Source: JBOGWY01 sp050694015 (lineage in GTDB: Bacteria > Actinomycetota > CADDZG01 > WHSQ01). Taken from it: 10,791 bases of DNA. A model generated the notes under the pieces. The model made no database searches and was not told the DNA's origin. It saw only the letters and a list, made by a program, of their open reading frames with translations. This document shows positions 6,350 to 10,791 of this stretch, piece by piece. The DNA lies in contig JBOGWY010000346.1 in assembly GCA_050694015.1 (NCBI GenBank), forward strand, positions 1 to 10,791. The letters are read 5' to 3'. The position numbers and the translations under genes are program-made. Each line of letters starts with the position of its first letter. Position 1 is the stretch's first letter.

Positions 6350-7414
6350 ATGAAACTGCCCCAGGACCGTCTCGACGAGATGGAGACACGTTTCAAGGAT
6401 GTCGAGAGCGCGCTCGCGACTGCGTCGAGCCAAAACGACATCAGGAGCCTCGGCAAGGAGCACGCTGAGTTGAGGCCCGTGGTCGAAGCGTGGCGCACCT
6501 ACAAGGACGCGCGCGCCGACCTGCAGGAGGCGAAGTCGATGCTCGCCGACGCCACGGGCGATGAGCGCGTCTACATCGAGGACGAGATCAGGATGCAACA
6601 GGCGACGCTCGATCGTCTCGAGAAGGAGATCGCCGAAGCGCTGATCCCGAAGGATCCGAACGACGAGCGCAACGTGATCATGGAGATCCGAGCCGGGGCC
6701 GGGGGCGACGAGGCCGGGCTGTTCGCCAACGAGCTGTACCGGATGTACTCGCGTTTCGCCGAGAACCACCGCTGGAAGACCGAAGAGCTGTCCTCCAACG
6801 AGAGCGGCGTCGGCGGCATCAAGGAAGCGATCTTCGCGGTGAAGGGCAAGGGGGCATGGTCGCGGCTCAAGCACGAGGGCGGCGTCCACCGCGTGCAGCG
6901 CGTTCCGGTCACGGAGTCGAGCGGGCGCATCCACACCTCGGCCGCAGCCGTGCTCGTCCTTCCCGAGGCCGAAGACGTCGACGTCGAGATCGACCCGAGC
7001 GATCTGCGCATCGACGTCTACCGCTCGAGCGGCCCCGGCGGCCAAAGCGTCAACACCACCGACTCCGCGGTCCGCATCACACACCTGCCGACGGGTGAGG
7101 TCGTGTCGTGCCAGGACGAGAAGTCACAGCTCCAGAACAAGGAGAAGGCGCTGCGTATCCTGCGGGCGCGGCTGTTGCAACTCGAACAGGAGAAGCAGCA
7201 GGCGGAGCAGGCGGCAGAACGGAAGTTGCAGGTGCGCACCGCCGATCGCAGCGAGCGTATCCGCACCTATAACTTCGCCGAGAACCGCGTCACCGATCAT
7301 CGCATCGGCTACACGGTGCACCGGCTCGGCGAGATCCTCGAAGGCGATCTCGACGACCTGATCGACGCCCTCGTCTTGAACGAGCGGAAGGCCACGCTCG
7401 GAGAGGGCGAGTAA
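6350..7414 (+). CDS. prfA: Peptide chain release factor 1 (RF1)
   Basis: Recognises UAA and UAG stop codons in the ribosomal A site and triggers peptide release. The 354-aa length is normal. An N-terminal coiled helical domain (1-100) is followed by the core with IRAGAGGDEAGLFANELYRM (113-132), the codon-reading PxT motif as PVT at 186-188 in HRVQRVPVTESSGRIHTS, and the catalytic GGQ at 230-232 in SSGPGGQSVNTTDSAVR. PVT and not SPF identifies RF1 over RF2. The tail ends with TVHRLGEILEGDLDDLIDAL, also typical. ATG 6350 follows GAGGGGG (6338-6344) by 5 bases. The next gene encodes the methyltransferase that modifies the Gln of this GGQ motif. Confidence 0.98.
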   Translation: MKLPQDRLDEMETRFKDVESALATASSQNDIRSLGKEHAELRPVVEAWRTYKDARADLQEAKSMLADATGDERVYIEDEIRMQQATLDRLEKEIAEALIPKDPNDERNVIMEIRAGAGGDEAGLFANELYRMYSRFAENHRWKTEELSSNESGVGGIKEAIFAVKGKGAWSRLKHEGGVHRVQRVPVTESSGRIHTSAAAVLVLPEAEDVDVEIDPSDLRIDVYRSSGPGGQSVNTTDSAVRITHLPTGEVVSCQDEKSQLQNKEKALRILRARLLQLEQEKQQAEQAAERKLQVRTADRSERIRTYNFAENRVTDHRIGYTVHRLGEILEGDLDDLIDALVLNERKATLGEGE

Positions 7415-7440
7415 CGGCCACGCAACAAACGCGCCGCCGC

Positions 7441-8202
7441 GTGGAGGAGATCCTGCGTTCCGGAGGGATCGAGAACGCAACTCAGGAGGCGCGCTGGCTC
7501 GCGGAGGCCGCCGACGCAGACAGTGACGCGATCGCACTCGCCGAACGTCGCATCGCGGGGGAACCGCTTCAGTACCTCACCGGGATCGCCGGGTTCCGCC
7601 GGCTCGAGCTCGACGTCGGCCCGGGCGCGCTGATACCGCGGCCGGAGACGGAGATGGTGGCGGAGCGCGCGATGGAGCTGCTCGCGCGCGACGGAACCTT
7701 GATCGACATCGGCACCGGCTCCGGCGCGATCGCGCTCTCGGTCGCAGACGAACGCCCGGACGCGCGCGTCCTCGCCACCGATGTCTCGGCCGAGGCGCTC
7801 GAGTGGGCGCGTCGCAACCGCGACAAACTGGGTCTCGACGTCGAGCTCGTGCGAGGCAGTCTGTTCGAGAACGTCCCGGACGAGACCCGCCGGCATGTCG
7901 ATGTGGTCGTGTCCAACCCGCCCTACGTGTCGCAGCCGGAGAAGGTCACGCTTCCGCTCGACGTCCTGGAGCACGAACCGCATGTGGCCCTGTTCGCGGG
8001 CAGCACCGGGCTCGAGATCATCCACCCGCTCGTCGAAGAGGCGCGGTCGTGGCTGCGAAGCGACGGCTGGATCGTCCTCGAGATCGCCCCGTGGCTCGCT
8101 GAGGAGGTGACCGGAGTGCTCCGCTCGCTCGACTACTCCGACGTCGGCGTGCGCAGGGACCTCGTGGGGCGCGACCGGATCGTCGAGGGCCGCATCCTGT
8201 GA
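7441..8202 (+). CDS. prmC: Release factor glutamine methyltransferase, short N-terminal domain
   Basis: S-adenosylmethionine-dependent enzyme that methylates the glutamine of the GGQ motif of RF1 and RF2. Visible motifs: RRIAGEPLQYLTG at about 36-48, LIPRPETE at 64-71, the SAM-binding DIGTGSGAIALS at 89-100, and the catalytic NPPY at 159-162 in VVSNPPYVS. The protein ends GRDRIVEGR as expected. At 253 aa it is shorter than the usual 275-290 aa: the region between the first helices and RRIAGEPLQY lacks some 20-25 residues. The GTG start at 7441 is the only canonical start before the conserved region. It has no clear Shine-Dalgarno sequence in the 26-base gap after prfA, although the frame continues open upstream without a start. 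Its stop overlaps the next start as GTGA. Confidence 0.94.
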   Translation: MEEILRSGGIENATQEARWLAEAADADSDAIALAERRIAGEPLQYLTGIAGFRRLELDVGPGALIPRPETEMVAERAMELLARDGTLIDIGTGSGAIALSVADERPDARVLATDVSAEALEWARRNRDKLGLDVELVRGSLFENVPDETRRHVDVVVSNPPYVSQPEKVTLPLDVLEHEPHVALFAGSTGLEIIHPLVEEARSWLRSDGWIVLEIAPWLAEEVTGVLRSLDYSDVGVRRDLVGRDRIVEGRIL

Positions 8203-8801
8203 GGTCCGATATCGACACGGTGGTCGCTGCCGTCGAGGGCGGCGCGGTGGTCGCTATCCCCACGGAGACGGTGTACGGGCTCGGCGCCGCGGCGCGTTAC
8301 TCGACGGCGGTCGACGCGATCTTCGAGCTCAAGGGCCGCGACCGTTCCAAGGCCCTGCCGGTACTGGCCGCGACGCTGGAAGCGCTACGTGACGTCGTGA
8401 TCTTCGACGAACGCGCCGAACGCGTCGCCCGGCGTTTCTGGCCCGGCCCCCTCACGTTGGTCCTGCCGCGTGCCGCGTCGTTCGACGTCGATGTCGGCGG
8501 GGACGACGGCGACACGATCGCGGTACGCGTCCCGGGCCACGACGTCGCGCTCGCGCTACTGCGTCGAACCGGCCCGCTCGCGGTGACGAGCGCGAACCAG
8601 TCGGGGGATGATCCCGCCACGACGGTCGACGACGTGCGCGCGATCTTCGGGGATGCGGTGGCCGCGTACCTGGATGCGGGCCGCTGCGAGGGATCGCCGT
8701 CGACCGTGATCTCGCTGGTGGGGGAGCCGCGTGTGCTGCGCGTCGGCGATCTCGACCCGGCCGTCGTCGTCGCCGATGCTCTAGCCTCGTGGCGCTCATG
8801 A
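8199..8801 (+). CDS. tsaC: L-threonylcarbamoyladenylate synthase (TsaC/Sua5 family)
   Basis: Makes threonylcarbamoyl-AMP from threonine, bicarbonate and ATP, the first step in the t6A37 modification of tRNAs that read ANN codons. The 200-aa protein matches the YrdC-type domain alone and lacks the extra C-terminal domain of full-length Sua5. Key motifs: IPTETVYGLG at 20-29, KGRDRSKALPV at 45-55, RFWPGPLTLVL at 79-89, and VTSANQSGDDP at 129-139, all from the nucleotide and threonine site. The start GTG 8199 overlaps the prmC stop as GTGA, so translation is probably coupled. The stop overlaps the next ATG as ATGA. Placement after prfA-prmC is widespread in bacteria. Confidence 0.95.
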   Translation: MRSDIDTVVAAVEGGAVVAIPTETVYGLGAAARYSTAVDAIFELKGRDRSKALPVLAATLEALRDVVIFDERAERVARRFWPGPLTLVLPRAASFDVDVGGDDGDTIAVRVPGHDVALALLRRTGPLAVTSANQSGDDPATTVDDVRAIFGDAVAAYLDAGRCEGSPSTVISLVGEPRVLRVGDLDPAVVVADALASWRS

Positions 8802-9328
8802 AGATCCATTTCGTCTGTACCGGGAACCTGTGCCGCTCGCCGATGGCGGAGGCGCTGCTCCGTCACGCGCTCCAGGAACGCGGCTGCACCGATATCGAGG
8901 TGTCCTCGAGTGGGACATGGGCCTATTACGGGCGCCCTGCCACGCAGGAGGCGATCGACGCCGTTGCGGCGCGTGGTGGGATCCTGACCGAACATCTGTC
9001 CCGTCCGGTCGATCATCATGAGATCGACGAGGCGGATCTAGTGATCGCGATGACCAGCGTTCACGTCCGCGAGCTGCTCAACCTCGTCCCGCAGGTGGCA
9101 GACAAGCTCGTGATGATGAAGGAGATCAAGGAGATCGTCCCGGAAGCCTTTCCTGCGGAGGCGACGCGCGAGCAGAAGCTCAACTCGTTGCTGAAGGGCA
9201 AGCGACCGCGACGTCGCCGCGCCCTCGACGTCGACGACCCGATGGGGATGCCGTTCGGTGCCTACGAACGCGCGGTAGGAGAGCTCCAGGACGGCATCGA
9301 CACCCTGGTCAAACTTCTCTGTGACTGA
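8798..9328 (+). CDS. Low-molecular-weight protein phosphatase
   Basis: A 176-aa phosphatase of the LMW-PTP fold. The P-loop CTGNLCRS puts the nucleophile at C7 and the phosphate-binding arginine at R13. The general acid is D147 in DVDDPMGMP. SSSGTWAYYGRPATQEA at 36-52 is a usual core segment. Residues 112-145 form a basic linker (KGKRPRRRRALD) longer than in typical family members of about 150 aa. The ATG at 8798 overlaps the tsaC stop as ATGA; GTG 8789 would add three residues. The position after tsaC matches Bacillus ywlE, a protein-arginine phosphatase. However, the residue before the second cysteine is Leu here, where YwlE has Thr, the residue linked to arginine specificity. A tyrosine phosphatase is therefore at least as likely. 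Confidence 0.92.
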   Translation: MKIHFVCTGNLCRSPMAEALLRHALQERGCTDIEVSSSGTWAYYGRPATQEAIDAVAARGGILTEHLSRPVDHHEIDEADLVIAMTSVHVRELLNLVPQVADKLVMMKEIKEIVPEAFPAEATREQKLNSLLKGKRPRRRRALDVDDPMGMPFGAYERAVGELQDGIDTLVKLLCD

Positions 9329-9353
9329 CGGCTCCACCTGCGTTAGCCGATCA
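9326..9353. terminator. Weak inverted repeat between convergent genes
   Basis: CGGCT (9329-9333) and AGCCG (9345-9349) can pair. With one bulged base, the flanking TGA and TCA (the two stop codons) extend the stem. It spans the whole 22-base gap between the convergent phosphatase and tetR genes. There is no T tract and the loop is 11 bases, so a bidirectional terminator is possible but weakly supported. Confidence 0.2.
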
Positions 9354-9926
9354 ACTCAGCATCCGTGTCAGGAAGTCGTCGACGAGCTTGGCCGCTTCTT
9401 CGATCGCCGCATCCGATTGATCGCTACGCGCGATGACCATCGCCATCTCCACGAGCATCCCGAAGTACACATGCGCCAACAGATCGAGACGTTCGGTCGG
9501 GATCGCGTCGCCGGCCGCCCCGGACAGAGCGGTTCTGATGATGCCTAGGAAATGCTTCTCGTCGATCTCGCGCCAGCGCTGCCATCCCAGCACGGCGGGC
9601 GCGTCGATCAAGGTGATCTGGCGCACGACCGGATCGCGCACGCGGTGGAGCCACGCGCGTGCGCCGGCCTTGATCATCCCGAGCGCGTCCGACGCGCCCC
9701 TCGCCTCCTCGGCGATCTCGCGGGCCACGCGGTCCTGCGCGAGCTCGTAGACCGCTTCGAAGAGGCTCTCCTTGCTGGCGAAATGGTGATAGAGCGCGCC
9801 ACGGCTGACGCCCGCCTCCTTCAGGACGGTCTCGATCGAGGTGCCGTCGTAGCCGCGCTCCGCGAATAGCCGGGTCGCCACCTCCAAAAGGTGGTCGCGG
9901 GTCGCCTGCGCCTGTTCGGTTCGCAT
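9351..9926 (-). CDS. TetR family transcriptional repressor
   Basis: A 191-aa regulator that binds DNA as a dimer and usually lets go when a ligand enters its C-terminal domain. The N-terminal helix-turn-helix is clear: HLLEVATRLFAERGYDGTS at 12-30, then VLKEAGVSRGALYHHFASKE at 34-53. The rest is a helical ligand/dimer domain with WQRWREIDEKHFLGIIRTAL in its middle; the ligand cannot be read from sequence. ATG 9926 is chosen because the HTH normally begins about ten residues after the start, and GGGG lies just upstream. A longer reading from 10049 would add 41 unrelated residues across the operator region. The gene is divergent from an alpha/beta hydrolase gene. Two palindromes in the gap suggest that it represses the hydrolase and itself. 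Confidence 0.94.
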   Translation of the reverse strand: MRTEQAQATRDHLLEVATRLFAERGYDGTSIETVLKEAGVSRGALYHHFASKESLFEAVYELAQDRVAREIAEEARGASDALGMIKAGARAWLHRVRDPVVRQITLIDAPAVLGWQRWREIDEKHFLGIIRTALSGAAGDAIPTERLDLLAHVYFGMLVEMAMVIARSDQSDAAIEEAAKLVDDFLTRMLS

Positions 9927-9938
9927 AGTCACCCCATT

Positions 9939-9967
9939 TTGACAGACCGGCAGTCGGTATGTAAGCA
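9939..9967 (+). promoter_or_regulatory. Likely promoter for the alpha/beta hydrolase gene
   Basis: TTGACA (9939-9944) is a perfect -35 box. TAAGCA (9962-9967), 17 bases further on, is a mediocre -10 box. Transcription would start near 9975, giving a leader of about 40 bases before the ATG at 10015. A palindrome sits between the two boxes, where a bound repressor would block RNA polymerase. Confidence 0.5.
9946..9958. promoter_or_regulatory. Candidate TetR operator 1
   Basis: ACCGGC-A-GTCGGT is a 13-base near-palindrome with one mismatched pair, lying between the -35 and -10 boxes. It resembles the second site 38 bases away (centre to centre): on the minus strand both read CCGAC-N3-CGGTC. Location between tetR and its divergent neighbour is the usual place for a TetR operator. 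Confidence 0.5.
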
Positions 9968-9982
9968 TCCTCACCAGTCCGA

Positions 9983-9997
9983 CCGACCGACGGTCGG
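9983..9997. promoter_or_regulatory. Candidate TetR operator 2
   Basis: CCGACCG-A-CGGTCGG is a perfect 15-base palindrome with a single central base. It lies downstream of the presumed transcription start and 5 bases before the GGGAGG ribosome-binding site (10003-10008) of the hydrolase gene. A protein bound here would block early elongation. It shares CCGAC/CGGTC half-sites with operator 1. Confidence 0.55.
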
Positions 9998-10014
9998 CTG
10001 CCGGGAGGTGGGGC

Positions 10015-10791
10015 ATGGACATCGATGAGTACGTGGCGGCGAAGCGCACCGTGCGGCTCCCCCAGGGGGACGTCGCCTACGCCGAGTTCGGCGAGGGGCC
10101 CGCGGCCCTGTTCGTACACGGCGTGTTCCTGAACGGGCTCCTGTGGCGCAAGGCGATCGACGGACTGCGATCGGAGCGACGTTGCATCGCGATCGATCTG
10201 CCCGCGCACGGAGATACGCACGCCGACCTTGGCGAGGGTTTCTCGCTCGAGGCCCACGCGGCGCTGCTTGCAGACTTCCTGGACGAGATCGGGATAGACG
10301 CGATCGACCTGATCGGCAACGACACCGGTGGAGCGATCTGCCAGGTATTCGCGGTGCGCTTCCCGGCCCGGGTCCGCACGCTCACGCTCACGAACTGCGA
10401 CGTCGACCAGAACTTCCCTCCAGAAGCCTTCACTCCGAGCATCGAGCTCGCCCAGCAAGGGGAACTGGCGCCCGTGCTGGCGCAGCTCGCAACGGACATC
10501 GAATTGGCTCGTTCCGACGTCGGCTTCGGCGTCGGTTATCAGCACTCGGAGGCGCTCACCGAGGAGGTCGTGGACAGCTTCCTCGGTCGCTACGCCGATC
10601 CCGAAGCAGGACGTGAGATCGAGCGCCGCGTGGCCGCGGTCGCGGGCGAGGACCTCAGCGTGATAACCCCGCAGATGCGCGCGCTGACGATCCCAACTCT
10701 CGTCGTGTGGGGCACGAACGACCAGTTCTTCGCGCTCGACTGGGCGTACTGGTTGCGGGATAACGTGCCGGGCGTGACGAAGGTCGTGGAG
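10015..10791 (+). CDS. Alpha/beta hydrolase with Asp nucleophile, 3' end outside window
   Basis: The first 259 residues of an alpha/beta-hydrolase-fold enzyme; the frame is open to the right edge. The oxyanion-hole segment FVHGVFLNGLLW is at 33-44 and DLPAHGDT at 61-68. The nucleophile elbow is LIGNDTGG at 99-106, so the nucleophile would be D103. Most esterases have Ser here; haloalkane dehalogenases and epoxide hydrolases have Asp. A second acidic candidate is D236 in VVWGTNDQFF. A helical cap lies at about 135-215. The catalytic His should lie beyond the window. The ATG follows GGGAGG (10003-10008) by 6 bases. A promoter and two palindromes lie upstream, next to a divergent tetR, so expression is probably induced by a substrate-like ligand. 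Dehalogenase and epoxide hydrolase cannot be separated without the C-terminus; other hydrolytic roles are possible. Confidence 0.88.
   Translation, partial: MDIDEYVAAKRTVRLPQGDVAYAEFGEGPAALFVHGVFLNGLLWRKAIDGLRSERRCIAIDLPAHGDTHADLGEGFSLEAHAALLADFLDEIGIDAIDLIGNDTGGAICQVFAVRFPARVRTLTLTNCDVDQNFPPEAFTPSIELAQQGELAPVLAQLATDIELARSDVGFGVGYQHSEALTEEVVDSFLGRYADPEAGREIERRVAAVAGEDLSVITPQMRALTIPTLVVWGTNDQFFALDWAYWLRDNVPGVTKVVE

Noticed and set aside
9927..10049. Longer TetR protein starting at 10049
   Set aside because: It would add 41 non-family residues, run through both palindromes and the promoter, and overlap the start of the divergent hydrolase gene.
9424..10545. Minus-strand open frame of 373 codons across tetR and the hydrolase
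   Set aside because: It is out of frame with tetR, crosses the promoter region, and is explained by the hydrolase and tetR reading frames.

Overview
The window is dense, G+C-rich bacterial chromosome with twelve protein genes, all intact except the last, which runs off the right edge. The housekeeping order rho - (small ORF) - rpmE - DUF1385 - prfA - prmC - tsaC - LMW phosphatase, together with a Rho carrying a long Arg/Gly/acid-rich insertion, suggests Actinomycetota, probably a lineage outside the well-studied Streptomyces/Mycobacterium group. This is inferred from gene content and composition, not from a phylogeny.

Region 1 (1-3188): a leader with two hairpins is followed by three tightly overlapping genes: cyclic 2,3-diphosphoglycerate synthetase, 2-phosphoglycerate kinase and a small transaldolase/fructose-6-phosphate aldolase. 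The first two enzymes are together enough to turn 2-phosphoglycerate into cyclic 2,3-diphosphoglycerate (cDPG), a solute best known from hyperthermophilic methanogens. The conserved N-terminus of the first gene has no ATG, GTG or TTG start; AUC at 108 or AUA at 96 are the candidates.

Region 2 (3200-9328): rho begins 11 bases after the aldolase gene, so the cDPG genes may be co-transcribed with it. After rho comes a second copy of the two-hairpin leader (4813-4915). It is followed by a previously uncalled 54-aa membrane protein that overlaps rpmE by ATGA, and then by rpmE, a DUF1385 membrane protein, prfA (RF1), prmC (the RF1/RF2 glutamine methyltransferase), a tsaC/Sua5-family t6A-synthesis gene and a low-molecular-weight protein phosphatase. 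Many junctions overlap by 4 bases, as expected for one translation-related operon.

Region 3 (9351-10791): a TetR-family repressor on the minus strand is divergent from an alpha/beta hydrolase with an Asp nucleophile motif. The 88-base gap between them holds a TTGACA promoter element and two related palindromes that look like TetR operators.

The most unusual signals are the duplicated two-hairpin element (compensating stem changes, identical TTCA loop, shared purine-rich tail), the missing canonical start of the cDPG synthetase, and the bacterial cDPG cluster itself. No tRNA, rRNA, CRISPR array or insertion sequence was seen. No gene-free stretch exceeds about 120 bases.
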